Origin: Streptomyces celluloflavus
GTDB lineage: Bacteria > Actinomycetota > Actinomycetes > Streptomycetales > Streptomycetaceae
DNA: 64,000 bases
Direction: 5' to 3'
Assembly: GCA_000720995.1 (NCBI GenBank)
Contig: JOEL01000012.1
Span: 280,927 to 344,926 of the forward strand
A program made the translations under genes and the position numbers. The notes beneath the pieces were generated by a model. It made no database searches. It was not told where the DNA came from and saw only the letters and a program-made list of their open reading frames with translations. This document shows, in pieces, positions 19,653 to 27,913 of this stretch. Position 1 is the first letter of the stretch. Each line of letters starts with the position of its first letter.

Positions 19653-20071
19653 CAGCGGCCCGGGTCGGCCGGCTCCCGGCGGCCGACGGCGGGCTGCTCG
19701 CCACCGGACGCGTTCCCGTCCTCGCGCCGCCAGGTGAGCGTCACCGAGAGGTTCGCCTTCGCCTCGCCGTCCGCGAGGAGGGCGACGGCCTTGCCGGGTT
19801 TGGCCGAGACCTCCACGCCGAAGGTCACGCTGGTCTCGTGCGGCGCCACCCGCTCGGTGGCCTGCCGGACGCTGGCGGCGACCCCGCCGATCACCTCGCG
19901 GAGCCCCTCGACCCGGGCGCCGAGCGCCTCCCAGGTGCCGACGTCCTCGAAGTCGGCGTACTCGCCGTCCGGCCCGACCGGATCGTCCAGCCCCGCGGCG
20001 TCCAGTCTGGAGACCCGGGCCCAGACCTCCGTACCGTCGGGCAGTGCGATGCGCTGCGCGCGATCTTGCAT
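19652..20071 (-). CDS. Trypsin-co-occurring (trypco1/CU044_2847-type) small protein
   Basis: 139 residues. The first gene of the minus-strand locus, starting at ATG 20071 with GGAGG five bases upstream. It begins with a beta-rich segment (RIALPDGTEVWARVSRLD), continues with an amphipathic helix (VEGLREVIGGVAASVRQATE) and closes with VTFGVEVSAKPGKAVALL and LSVTLTWRRED strands. This matches the small proteins found next to cytoplasmic trypsin-like proteases in conflict loci. One-base overlap with the protease gene implies coupled synthesis and probably a complex. Its exact function is not known for the family. Confidence 0.75.
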   Translation of the reverse strand: MQDRAQRIALPDGTEVWARVSRLDAAGLDDPVGPDGEYADFEDVGTWEALGARVEGLREVIGGVAASVRQATERVAPHETSVTFGVEVSAKPGKAVALLADGEAKANLSVTLTWRREDGNASGGEQPAVGRREPADPGR

Positions 20072-20222
20072 CACGGCCTCCCGCTCCCCGTTGGCGGCAA
20101 TTCCCCATCGCCGCAGGACCGTTGACAGGCGCTCAGGTTAGCTCCCGGGTGCCCGCGGCGCGAGAGCCGTGCGGGCCTGCCTATCCTGGCCGGAATGTCC
20201 CATGACCCCTGGTGGAGCGCAC

Positions 20223-20405
20223 GTGTATTTCACTGACCGCGGTATCGAGGAGCTGGAGAACCGGCGTGGCGAGGAGGAGGTCACCCTCGGCTGGGTGGCC
20301 GATCAGCTGCGTACGTTCGTCGACCTGAACCCGGATTTCGAGGTGCCGGTGGAGCGGCTGGCTACCTGGCTGGCCCGGCTCGACGACGACGAGGACGAAG
20401 ACTGA
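20223..20405 (+). CDS. DUF6104-family small acidic protein
   Basis: A 60-residue protein (YFTDRGIEELENRRGEEE at the start, LARLDDDEDED at the end). It is near-universal in Streptomyces and has no known role. The GTG at 20223 is preceded by GGTGGAG at suitable spacing; an upstream in-frame start gives a Cys/Pro-rich extension absent from the family. It is divergent from the trypsin-associated gene and marks the return to conserved chromosome after the accessory locus. Confidence 0.85.
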   Translation: MYFTDRGIEELENRRGEEEVTLGWVADQLRTFVDLNPDFEVPVERLATWLARLDDDEDED

Positions 20406-20553
20406 CGCAGGCTGACGAGGACTGACGAGGGCTGAGGACGGCAGCCGGCCGAGGAGGCATGGCGGCCCGGTACCGGGCGGGCCGCCGGTGCGCGGACGGG
20501 GACGGGCGGGTGGCACGGGTCCGGTGGGGCGCCCGTCGCGGCACGGGGTGCGC

Positions 20554-20601
20554 TTGACTTCCCGAACCCGCGATATATCGTGTCTAAAGAAGACGCGATA
20601 T
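20554..20601 (+). promoter_or_regulatory. Promoter and repeated CGCGATAT operator upstream of DUF4097/PadR
   Basis: TTGACT at 20554-20559 can serve as a -35 box, with TATCGT about 16 bases on. CGCGATAT occurs at 20569-20576 and 20594-20601, the first extended to the palindrome CGATATATCG. PadR proteins bind such AT-rich palindromes, so autoregulation by the downstream PadR gene is likely. The -10 assignment is weak. Confidence 0.5.
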
Positions 20602-20634
20602 GTTGCGTTGTCCGCCTGCCCGGGGAGGCCAGAA

Positions 20635-21624
20635 ATGTCAGACCGGACCGAGTGGTCGATCTCCGCACCACAGAAGCTGGAATTCGAAGCGCCCGTCACG
20701 GCGCTGAACGTGCGCGTGATCGGCGGCACCGTCAATGTCGTCGGCACCTCGGACGGCGGCCCGCCCCGCCTGGAGATCAGCGAGCTGACCGGCCCGCCAC
20801 TGCTCGTCTCGTGCCGCGACGGCGTCCTGTCCATCGGGTACGAGGACGTCACCTGGCCCGGCATCCTGGGCCAGTTCGACCCCAAGGAATGGGGCCGCGG
20901 CCTCTTCGACCCCAAGGCGTGGCGACACGGCCTCAAGGGCTGGAACCCCACGGGGTGGCACCGCAGCGCGGTGATCTCGGTGACCGTCCCGGCCGCCACC
21001 CGCGTCGAGGTCGGCGCGGCCACCGCGAGCGCGGTGATCTCCGGCATCTCGGGGCGTACGGAGCTGCGCGGGGTCTCCGGTGACGGCACCCTCGCGGGGC
21101 TGACCGGCCCGGTGCGGGCCGACACCGTCAGCGGCCGGATCGAGGCCCAGGCCGTCACGGGCGAGCTGCGGTTCCACTCCGTCTCGGGGGATCTGACGGT
21201 GATCGAGGGCGCGGGCGGTTCGGTGCGCGCCGACTCCGTCAGCGGCGACATGGTCCTGGATCTGGACCTGCCGCCCGCCGCCCCGGACGGGACCGCCGCC
21301 GCCCGGACGGACATCAGCCTGACGACGGTCTCCGGTGAGGTCGCCATCCGGCTGCCCGACCCGGCCGACACCCGGGTGACGGCCAACACCACGAGCGGCA
21401 CGGTCTCCAACGCCTTCGACGATCTGCGGGTCAGCGGCCAGTGGGGCGCCAAGCGGATCACCGGCTCGCTCGGCGCGGGCACCGGCACACTGAAGGTCAC
21501 CACCGTCTCCGGCGGGCTGGCCCTGCTCCGCCGCCCCGCCGCCGAGGAGCCGCACGGCGCCCCCGGCGGCGGAGCGGACGGCGCCGCCCCCACCGGTACC
21601 CCCACAGAGAAGAAGGTGCGCTGA
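20635..21624 (+). CDS. DUF4097-family beta-strand-repeat protein
   Basis: 329 residues with repeated short beta strands of the type SGRIEAQAVTGELRFHSVSG and SGDMVLDLD, typical of the DUF4097 beta-helix-like family. There is no signal peptide or membrane segment. The ATG at 20635 follows GGGGAGG by six bases. It lies two bases before the PadR gene and shares its promoter. The pair is common in actinobacteria and DUF4097 proteins often travel with envelope-stress or PadR regulators, but no biochemical function is established. Confidence 0.85.
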   Translation: MSDRTEWSISAPQKLEFEAPVTALNVRVIGGTVNVVGTSDGGPPRLEISELTGPPLLVSCRDGVLSIGYEDVTWPGILGQFDPKEWGRGLFDPKAWRHGLKGWNPTGWHRSAVISVTVPAATRVEVGAATASAVISGISGRTELRGVSGDGTLAGLTGPVRADTVSGRIEAQAVTGELRFHSVSGDLTVIEGAGGSVRADSVSGDMVLDLDLPPAAPDGTAAARTDISLTTVSGEVAIRLPDPADTRVTANTTSGTVSNAFDDLRVSGQWGAKRITGSLGAGTGTLKVTTVSGGLALLRRPAAEEPHGAPGGGADGAAPTGTPTEKKVR

Positions 21625-21626
21625 GC

Positions 21627-22799
21627 ATGCCCCCCGTCTTCGCCCACGGCCGCCTCCGGCTCTATCTCCTCAAGCTGCTGGACGAAGCCCCCCGGCACGG
21701 CTACGAGATCATCCGCCTCCTGGAGGAGCGCTTCCAGGGCCTGTACGCCCCCTCGGCCGGCACGGTCTACCCGCGGCTGGCCAAGCTGGAGGCCGAGGGC
21801 CTGGTCACGCACGCCACCGAGGGCGGCCGCAAGGTCTACTCCATCACCGACGCCGGCCGGGCCGAACTCGCCGACCGGGGCGGCGAGCTGGCCGATCTGG
21901 AGCTGGAGATCCGGGAGTCGGTGGCCGCACTGGCCTCCGACATCCGGGAGGACGTCCGCGGCTCCGCGCGGGACCTGCGCCGCGAGATGCAGGAGGCCGC
22001 GCAGCAGGCCCGCAAGGAGTCCGCCGCGAGCGCCTTCGGGGGCGGCGCCAAGGGCGGGCGGAGCGGCGCCCCGCAGGACGGCGGCACCGGCCGCCCCTTC
22101 CCGGAAGCCTCGGACTACTTCGACGGCGCGTTCGCCGACAAGGAGTCCTGGCGGCAGGCGAAGGAGGAGTTCCGGCGCGCCAAGGAGGGGTGGAAGGAGC
22201 AGGCGCGGCGGGCGAAGGAGGAGAGCCGGCGGGCCCGGCAGGACGCCCAGCGGGCCCGTAAGCAGGCCCGGGACGCCCAGGTGTTCGCGCGCGAGGAGGT
22301 CCAGCAGGTCATCAAGCGCGTCCAGGAGCAGGCCCAGGAGCATGTCCGCTCCGGCGACTGGGCGGGGGCGGTGCGCGAGGCGCTGTCCGAGGTGTCCCGC
22401 GAGGTCGGACGCTTCACCGGCGGGCAGACCGGCGCGGACCACGGCGGCGACCGGGACCGGACCGGCCACAGCGGCGCGGCCGCTCCCGACAGCGACGCCG
22501 CCGACGCCACGCGGGTCACGGTCGAGCGCCTGGACCTGTCCAAGGAAGCCCCCGCGGGCGAGCCGGAGCCCCCGGCCCCCGACTGGGCGGGCGAACCCGG
22601 CAGCGGCGATCCGGCCCGCGACTTCGACCGGCTGCTGGACCGCTTCCGCGACGATCTGCGGGACGCGGCGCGCGATCACGGCGTCACGGCGGAACAGCTG
22701 CGGGAATCCCGCCGCCGGCTGTCGACGGCCGCCGCCCACATCGGCGCACTGCTGCGGGATCCGGAGCAGTACTCCACGCTCACCGATCCGGACGATTAG
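21627..22799 (+). CDS. PadR-family regulator with long charged coiled-coil extension
   Basis: 390 residues. The first ~85 form the PadR winged helix (LYLLKLLDEAPRHGYEIIRL, then GTVYPRLAKLEAEGLV). The rest is far longer than a normal PadR protein (about 110-200 residues). It has a coiled coil after the wing, then a Lys/Arg/Glu/Ala block (about 170-245) with runs such as RRAKEESRRARQDAQRAR, and a second helical segment before the stop. The extension may oligomerise or bind an anionic partner. The start is two bases after the DUF4097 stop, so the two are co-translated. The operator upstream of DUF4097 suggests self-repression. Confidence 0.85.
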   Translation: MPPVFAHGRLRLYLLKLLDEAPRHGYEIIRLLEERFQGLYAPSAGTVYPRLAKLEAEGLVTHATEGGRKVYSITDAGRAELADRGGELADLELEIRESVAALASDIREDVRGSARDLRREMQEAAQQARKESAASAFGGGAKGGRSGAPQDGGTGRPFPEASDYFDGAFADKESWRQAKEEFRRAKEGWKEQARRAKEESRRARQDAQRARKQARDAQVFAREEVQQVIKRVQEQAQEHVRSGDWAGAVREALSEVSREVGRFTGGQTGADHGGDRDRTGHSGAAAPDSDAADATRVTVERLDLSKEAPAGEPEPPAPDWAGEPGSGDPARDFDRLLDRFRDDLRDAARDHGVTAEQLRESRRRLSTAAAHIGALLRDPEQYSTLTDPDD

Positions 22800-22855
22800 C
22801 CGGTCGCGGCGCACGGGGACGGGCGGGACGACGGGGGACACGGGGGCGACGGGGC

Positions 22856-22895
22856 ACGGGCGGGGCGGAGTTCACCAGGACTCCGCCCCGCCCGT
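22856..22895 (+). terminator. Perfect 16-base-pair hairpin after PadR
   Basis: ACGGGCGGGGCGGAGT pairs exactly with its complement around an 8-base loop, 57 bases after the PadR stop. The rest of the 374-base gap (22800-23173) shows no gene; its last part carries the promoter and GAGG ribosome site of the next gene. Confidence 0.8.
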
Positions 22896-23173
22896 ACGCG
22901 TCCCTTCCGCCCCCTCGGTCCCGTCCGCCGCTACCGGCCCCGCGGTCGACCCCCGTCCCGCCCAACTGTCCGACAGTTACGTAGAGTTGCCTGCGGCGGC
23001 CTGGGTTCACCGCACGTAATCGGGGAAGTCAATCTTTCGCACGGCTTTTCGTCCGGCACCGGGACGTGGGGGCCTCAGCCGCCGACTCCGCGGACCGCCG
23101 GCCGTGCCCTGGCCCCCGGACCACGGTCAACTCCCCCTGCCTGTAAGCATCGTGAAGGCCATGAGGTAAAGCG

Positions 23174-24055
23174 ATGTTGGAATACCTTTCGGTCGCCCGC
23201 CGGATGTGGCACCAGTTCGAGCCACTGCACGCCACGCTCTACTTCGCCCCCGAGGCCCGTCAGGTCGCCGCGGACCTCGGGTACGACGTCGCCTCCCGCT
23301 GGCCCAGCTACTTCGCCTGGCGGACCGCCCCGCTGGGCGCGGCCGGGCCCGAGCTGGTGGCCGCGACGTACTACAGCTTCAGCCCCCGGATGATCGCCCG
23401 CTACGTCCCGCAGATCTGGGCCACGGCGGACCCGGCCAAGGTGCTGGACGGACGGCTGCGGGCCATGGACCGCGCGCTGGTCCCCCTCATCGGCGGCCGG
23501 CTGAGCGCCACGCAGCTCGCCGAGGCGGCCCGGCTGGCCCGCCAGGCCGCCGAGAACACCGGCCTCGCGGCCCGTCCGCTGGCCGCCGCCAACCGCGATC
23601 TGCCCTGGCCCGACGCCCCGCATCTGGCGCTCTGGCAGGCCGCGACCATACTGCGCGAGCACCGCGGCGACGGCCATCTGGCGGCGCTGCTGACCAGCGG
23701 ACTCGATCCGTGCGAGGCGCTGGTGTCGGTCGCCGTGGTCGGCGCCGCACCGGCCGCCGGCTTCGTCGGCCGCGGCTGGAGCGCCCAGGAGTGGCACGAC
23801 GCCCGGTACCGCCTCGCCGCCCGCGGCTGGATCGCCCCGGACGGCACCGCGACCCAACTCGCCCACCGGGAGCGGGCGGCCATCGAGCGGATGACGGACC
23901 GGCTGGCCGCCGGCCCCTGGCGGGCCCTGGGCCGCTGCCGCGCCGAACGGCTGGCCCAGCTGCTCGGCCCCGTACTCGACGCGATCTTCGAGGCCGGTTA
24001 CGCACCCCGGCGCGGCGCCCCGGGAACCGTCGCGGTGAAGGCCGGCCACCCGTAA
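23174..24055 (+). CDS. SCO6745-family conserved actinobacterial protein
   Basis: 293 residues, mostly helical and without signal peptide. The start ATG has GAGG at correct spacing. The opening (LSVARRMWHQFEPLHATLYF) and the FVGRGWSAQEW region are features of a conserved actinobacterial family usually named after SCO6745. The carboxyl third has a winged-helix-like look (ARYRLAARGWI-type helix, turn, then an AIERMTDRLA helix), so DNA binding or ligand sensing is possible. No catalytic motif is seen. It is a single-gene unit, convergent with the Clp-N gene. Confidence 0.6.
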   Translation: MLEYLSVARRMWHQFEPLHATLYFAPEARQVAADLGYDVASRWPSYFAWRTAPLGAAGPELVAATYYSFSPRMIARYVPQIWATADPAKVLDGRLRAMDRALVPLIGGRLSATQLAEAARLARQAAENTGLAARPLAAANRDLPWPDAPHLALWQAATILREHRGDGHLAALLTSGLDPCEALVSVAVVGAAPAAGFVGRGWSAQEWHDARYRLAARGWIAPDGTATQLAHRERAAIERMTDRLAAGPWRALGRCRAERLAQLLGPVLDAIFEAGYAPRRGAPGTVAVKAGHP

Positions 24056-24088
24056 CCGGCCACCCCCGCTCCCCGACCCCCGCCCCGC

Positions 24089-24646
24089 TCAGCCGCCCGC
24101 GGCCGCGCGTGCCAGCACCCGCAGCACGGCGTCGTGCGTCACGCCGTGGTCGGCGAGCACGGCCGCGGCCGGTCCCGTCCCGGCCGTCAGGGCGATCAGC
24201 AGATGTTCGTCACCGATGTGCCGGTCGCCGCGGCCGAGCGCGATCCGCAGGGACCGCTCCAGTACGGATTTCGCCTCCGCGGTGAACGCACCGCGCACCC
24301 GCTTCCGGCGCCCGGCCGGCTCCGCGGCCGCCAGCGCGCCGACGCCGTGCTCCCGTTCCACCCGCGCGACGATCTCCTCGACGTCGATCCCGAGCCCGGC
24401 CAGCGCCGCCGCGTCCGCGGACGAGACGCCCCCGCGGCGGCGCACCGCCGCCAGGGCGTCCACCACGGACTGCCGGCGCTCGTGGACGCCGAGCGCGCCG
24501 AGCGCCGCGGCGGCGGGCGAGTCCGTACGGTCCAACAGCGCGAGCAGCAGCTCCGGTTCGCCGGCCGCGGTGGCGCCCGTGCGGTCCGCGTGTGCGACGG
24601 CGCCGCGCACCACCGCGCGCGCGTCCTGCGTGAACTTCTCGAACAT
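24089..24646 (-). CDS. Clp N-terminal-domain protein without ATPase domain
   Basis: 185 residues with two Clp-N repeats: FTQDARAVVRGAVAHADRTG at the start and FTAEAKSVLERSLRIALGRG later, each followed by the EPELLLALL or DEHLLIALT pattern. This is the substrate/adaptor-binding module of ClpA/ClpC, here free-standing, with no Walker motifs. The start at 24646 overlaps the stop of the HTH gene by one base (TGATG). It may serve as an adaptor or substrate decoy for a Clp protease, or may modulate the coupled HTH protein; neither is shown by sequence. Confidence 0.85.
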   Translation of the reverse strand: MFEKFTQDARAVVRGAVAHADRTGATAAGEPELLLALLDRTDSPAAAALGALGVHERRQSVVDALAAVRRRGGVSSADAAALAGLGIDVEEIVARVEREHGVGALAAAEPAGRRKRVRGAFTAEAKSVLERSLRIALGRGDRHIGDEHLLIALTAGTGPAAAVLADHGVTHDAVLRVLARAAAGG

Positions 24647-24855
24647 CAGCGCCTCCCGTGCTTCTTGTGGACCGCCTGCCGGCTGACTCCCAGCTCGGCG
24701 GCGATCTCCTGCCACGACCAGCCCTTCGCCCGCGCGCTGCGCACCTGCACGGCTTCGAGCTGCTCCAGCAGCCGGCGGAGCGCGGCCACGGCGCGGAGCC
24801 CGGTCCGGGGGTCCCGATCGCCCGCCCGCGCGGCGAGATCCGTTGCTTCGGTCAT
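24646..24855 (-). CDS. Small helix-turn-helix regulator coupled to Clp-N protein
   Basis: 69 residues. A Leu-rich helix (AVAALRRLLEQLEAVQV) precedes a clear HTH (GWSWQEIAAELGVSRQAVHKK). The ATG at 24855 is chosen because longer forms would run through the operator palindromes just upstream. The pair HTH + Clp-N is frequent in actinobacteria. Two inverted repeats lie 4 and 30 bases before the start, strongly suggesting autorepression. Confidence 0.85.
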   Translation of the reverse strand: MTEATDLAARAGDRDPRTGLRAVAALRRLLEQLEAVQVRSARAKGWSWQEIAAELGVSRQAVHKKHGRR

Positions 24856-24858
24856 ACG

Positions 24859-24904
24859 TGTCAATCTAGGTTGACAGACGCCATGCGTCAACCCTCGTTG
24901 ACGC
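24859..24904. promoter_or_regulatory. Two palindromic operators in front of the HTH/Clp-N genes
   Basis: TGTCAA-N6-TTGACA at 24859-24876 and GCGTCAAC-N4-GTTGACGC at 24885-24904 are both perfect. Both contain the half-site GTCAA. Their place directly before the HTH start and between divergent genes makes them the likely binding sites of that HTH protein, and they may also influence the monooxygenase gene at 25000. Confidence 0.7.
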
Positions 24905-24999
24905 CAGAACTGCCGCACACCCCGCCCTCCTTGACCTCAACCGCACTTGAGGGAGAAGGCTTCCGGACACCGGAGACCCACCGCGGAACGGAGCCCGAG

Positions 25000-25815
25000 A
25001 TGCCCTTGACCACCGACTTCCCCGACATACGGCGCGCCGACGCCGGCACCGCCCTCGTCAGCACGTGGCTGGTGCCCACCGCCGGTCTCCAGCGTCCGGC
25101 CGCCGACGCCGTCCACACCGAGTGGGAGCACCAGGAGCGCCCGGACGCGATGCTCTCGCTCACCACCTTCCTGAGCACCGACGGCGGCCACCTGCTCCAC
25201 TACGCGCAGTGGACGAACGACGACGACCACCGGGAGTGGGCACGCACCCGGCGGGAGGCGGCCGTCGGCCGGATCGACGAGGCGGTGCCCGGCATCCGGC
25301 GCCCCGGGCTGGTGCGCTACCGGCGGTACCGCAGCTACGTACCCGAGCGGCCGGCCGGCCGCCGGCCGGCCCTCCTCGTCGTACCGGCGTTCGCCACGAC
25401 CGGCCCGGCCGCCCAGCACACCCTCGCCGACGCCGTGCTCGGCGTCCTGGCCCGGGAACAGGTGCCGGGGCTGCTCGGCGCCCACTTCCACCTGAGCCAG
25501 GACGGTACGAAGGTGCTCAACTACGCCGAGTGGGAGGACCTCTCGGCGTGGCGGGAATTCGCCGACCGCGGGGTGTCGGCGGAGCTGGCCGCGGCGATCC
25601 GCGCCATGGACGGCGTCAGGCCCGTCCCCCCGGAGTTCCCGGCGCCCCCGGAGCCCGGAGTGTCCCCTCTGCGCGCCGTGGCTCGTTACCACCTGTACCG
25701 AAGCCTGATCAACGTGCCCGTCCCGGCCGGCACCGCATCCCCGGCCGCCGGCCGCGCCGCCACTCCCCCGCGAGGAGACCGAGATGACCTACCCCGACCC
25801 CCGCTACCTGGGTGA
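25000..25815 (+). CDS. Tandem antibiotic-biosynthesis-monooxygenase (ABM) protein
   Basis: 271 residues with two ABM-like ferredoxin-fold modules: about 15-105 (TWLVPTAGLQRPAADAVHTEW, then LLHYAQWTNDDDHREW) and about 120-210 (PAFATTGPAAQHTLADAV, then VLNYAEWEDLSAWREF). The paired W/Y-AEW signature is typical. The final ~45 residues are Pro-rich and overlap the next start by 32 bases. Stand-alone ABM domains are cofactor-free oxygenases or simply dimeric folds; the substrate is unknown. GGAG lies before the ATG. Confidence 0.8.
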   Translation: MPLTTDFPDIRRADAGTALVSTWLVPTAGLQRPAADAVHTEWEHQERPDAMLSLTTFLSTDGGHLLHYAQWTNDDDHREWARTRREAAVGRIDEAVPGIRRPGLVRYRRYRSYVPERPAGRRPALLVVPAFATTGPAAQHTLADAVLGVLAREQVPGLLGAHFHLSQDGTKVLNYAEWEDLSAWREFADRGVSAELAAAIRAMDGVRPVPPEFPAPPEPGVSPLRAVARYHLYRSLINVPVPAGTASPAAGRAATPPRGDRDDLPRPPLPG

Positions 25816-26278
25816 CCACGGTGAGATCAGCGCCGTCCACCGCCCGGCGGACACCGCACCCGACATCGTCAGCGGCACCCAGCGCACCCACTACCTGGCG
25901 ACGCACGCCGCCACCGGGGGCGAATTCGGCCTCTACCGGCTGGACATGAGCCCCCGGGCGCCCGGCGCGGCCACCCACTTCCACCGGACCATCTCGGAGT
26001 CCTTCTTCGTCCTGTCCGGGGCGGTGCGGCTCTACAACGGCGAGCGCTGGACCACCTGCCGCGCGGGCGACTTCCTGTACGTACCGGTGGGCGGGCTGCA
26101 CGCGTTCCGGAACGCATCCGACGACCCGGCGTCGATGCTGCTGCTCTTCGCACCGGGCGCGCCGCGCGAGGAGTACTTCGAGCGGGTCGCGGAGATGTCC
26201 CTGCGCGGCGGCCGGGACCTCGACGAGTTCCGGCTCCGGCACGACAGTTATTTCGCGGACGGGGCGCCGGAGAGCTGA
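25784..26278 (+). CDS. Small cupin-domain protein
   Basis: 164 residues. Both cupin motifs are present: motif 1 in THFHRTISESFFVLSG (metal-binding His/His/Glu) and motif 2 in DFLYVPVGGLHAFRN (His). The ATG follows GAGGAG by six bases and lies within the end of the ABM gene, so the two are expressed together. A paired cupin and ABM protein suggests oxidation or sensing of a small aromatic or quinone-like compound, an inference only. Its last 31 bases overlap the convergent TetR gene. Confidence 0.85.
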   Translation: MTYPDPRYLGDHGEISAVHRPADTAPDIVSGTQRTHYLATHAATGGEFGLYRLDMSPRAPGAATHFHRTISESFFVLSGAVRLYNGERWTTCRAGDFLYVPVGGLHAFRNASDDPASMLLLFAPGAPREEYFERVAEMSLRGGRDLDEFRLRHDSYFADGAPES

Positions 26279-27096
26279 TCCCGGCCGAGTGCGGCCCGGC
26301 CGCGGCCCCGCGCTCCGGCCGGGCCGAGGATGCGGTCGAGGTGGTAGTCGAGGGTGCGCGACACCTCGGCCATCGTGCGGCGGCCGTGCAGTACGTCCAG
26401 GCCCAGCCCCGTGACGCCGGACACCAGCAGGTCCGCCTCGTGCCGGGGGTCGGTGTCCGGGGCCGCCCGCCCGGCCCGCCCCGCCGCCCCCGCCTGCCGG
26501 ATCAAGGTGGCCACCAGTTCCTCCAGCGGATGGCTGCCGTGCAGGAGGACCGCGGCCAGCTCGGGGTCGGTCAGACTGCGGACGTAGTAGGCGAGGAACA
26601 CCCGCAGCGCGGTGCGCCGTTGCTCGTCCACCGGCAGGAACGTCATCAGGACGCCGCGCAGCACCGCGCGCGGATCGCGGGGCTCGGGCAGCCGCGCCAG
26701 CCGGTCGCGGGCGCGCCGTTCGTTCTCCTCGTGCAGCAGCCGGAGCGATTCGACCAGCAGCCGCCGTTTGCTGCCGAAGGCGTACTGGACCACCCGGAGC
26801 GAGACCCCGGCCTCGGCGGCGACCTCGCGCATGCTCGCCGACTCCAGACCGCGCCCGGCCGCGATCCGCCACACCGCCTCGGCGATCTCCCGCCGCCGCC
26901 GGGCCGCCGCGCTCGCGGCGGGCACCTCGGCGGGCGCGGCGGCGAGCCGCGGGGTCGCCGCACGCTCCCGCTTCCGCCGTCGGTACGCCTTCGCCTGACA
27001 GCTCCGGGAGCAGTACGCGGGCGGCCGCCCGCGCTCCGCCGCCGGCAGTCGCGATCCGCACACCAGGCATCCGTCCGTTCCCTTTTCCGCACGCAC
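26248..27096 (-). CDS. TetR-family regulator with N-terminal zinc-finger-like segment
   Basis: 282 residues. The first ~45 hold a Cys pattern (CLVCGS, then AYCSRSCQAKAYRRRKRE), that is Cys at about 10, 13, 29 and 33, followed by a basic tail. This looks like a treble-clef or MYM-type finger. From about residue 65 a normal TetR HTH follows (ESASMREVAAEAGVSLRVVQYAFGS without break), then a TetR_C-type helical ligand domain. Fusion of a Cys4 finger to TetR is unusual but known in streptomycetes. It is convergent with, and overlaps, the cupin gene by 31 bases. Confidence 0.85.
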   Translation of the reverse strand: MRAEKGTDGCLVCGSRLPAAERGRPPAYCSRSCQAKAYRRRKRERAATPRLAAAPAEVPAASAAARRRREIAEAVWRIAAGRGLESASMREVAAEAGVSLRVVQYAFGSKRRLLVESLRLLHEENERRARDRLARLPEPRDPRAVLRGVLMTFLPVDEQRRTALRVFLAYYVRSLTDPELAAVLLHGSHPLEELVATLIRQAGAAGRAGRAAPDTDPRHEADLLVSGVTGLGLDVLHGRRTMAEVSRTLDYHLDRILGPAGARGRGRAALGRDQLSGAPSAK

Positions 27097-27239
27097 GCGG
27101 CCAGCGTACCGCGCTGCGGAGCGTGACGAATATCGGAGAATATCCCTGCTCAGAGGCGGTCTGGAGCTGTGGATAAGGGCCCTGGTGAAGTGTGCCGGAA
27201 CACCGGACCCCGACCATTAATGGATACAGTCGTACCCCT

Positions 27240-27887
27240 TCACACCGACAGCGTGACCACGGCCGCGACCCCGTCCGTCCCCAGCTCGGCCGCCGCCGCC
27301 CGCGCCCCCGCCAGCCACACCGCGTCGAACCGCTCCAGCGTCACCACCGGCTCCCCCGGCGCACTCAGCCGCGTACGGCCCTCCAGCGCCATCACGAGCA
27401 CGCCGTGCCCTGCGGACCGGCCACTATCCGTCCCGGACCCGGTCCCGGACTCGCTCCCGGGCCCCGCCGCCACCCGCCGGCTCCCGCGCACCATCTCCAC
27501 CGTCGCCCGCGCCCGCCCCTCCCGGAGCATCACATTCAGGTTGACGACCGGACCGTGGAGCAGCCGGCCGGCGGTGGCCGCGCCGCCGGGGAAGGCGCAC
27601 GGCCGGTAGCGGTCCGCGCGCAGCCGGGAGGCGCCCGCCACCGTCAGTTCCGTACCGGCGCCGGCCACCACGGTGAGGATGCGCCGGACGCCGGGCAGCG
27701 GCGAGTACGGTCCGTCCGCCGTCACCTCGGCAAGGCTCACCCGCCAGTCGAAGGCGTCCCAGCCGGCGCCCGGCGGGTGGACCGCCACCTCCCGGGTCAC
27801 CCCACCGCCGTTGCGCCAGGCCACGGCGGTGCGCCCGGCCGCCCGCAGGATGCGCGACGGGCCCAACTCGTCCCCGGCTCCGCTCAC
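27240..27887 (-). CDS. HutD/Ves-family protein
   Basis: 215 residues. The HutD signature AWRNGGGVTREVAV is near the start, then DWRVSLAEVTADGPYS and the cupin-like strands GRLLHGPVVNLNVMLREG. HutD proteins are double-cupin-fold proteins linked in many bacteria to histidine use, possibly binding formyl-glutamate-type ligands. No hut genes are seen here, so the link is open. A Ser/Gly-rich insert (about 138-158) is lineage-specific. It is transcribed with the dehydrogenase upstream (26 bases between). Confidence 0.8.
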   Translation of the reverse strand: MSGAGDELGPSRILRAAGRTAVAWRNGGGVTREVAVHPPGAGWDAFDWRVSLAEVTADGPYSPLPGVRRILTVVAGAGTELTVAGASRLRADRYRPCAFPGGAATAGRLLHGPVVNLNVMLREGRARATVEMVRGSRRVAAGPGSESGTGSGTDSGRSAGHGVLVMALEGRTRLSAPGEPVVTLERFDAVWLAGARAAAAELGTDGVAAVVTLSV

Positions 27888-27913
27888 TTGCCGCCCCCGT
27901 CCTCACACATCCC

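Noticed and set aside
20181-22841. Minus-strand frame of 886 codons opposite DUF4097/PadR
   Set aside because: Runs across intergenic DNA and terminators and has no motif; the plus strand has ribosome sites and known families.
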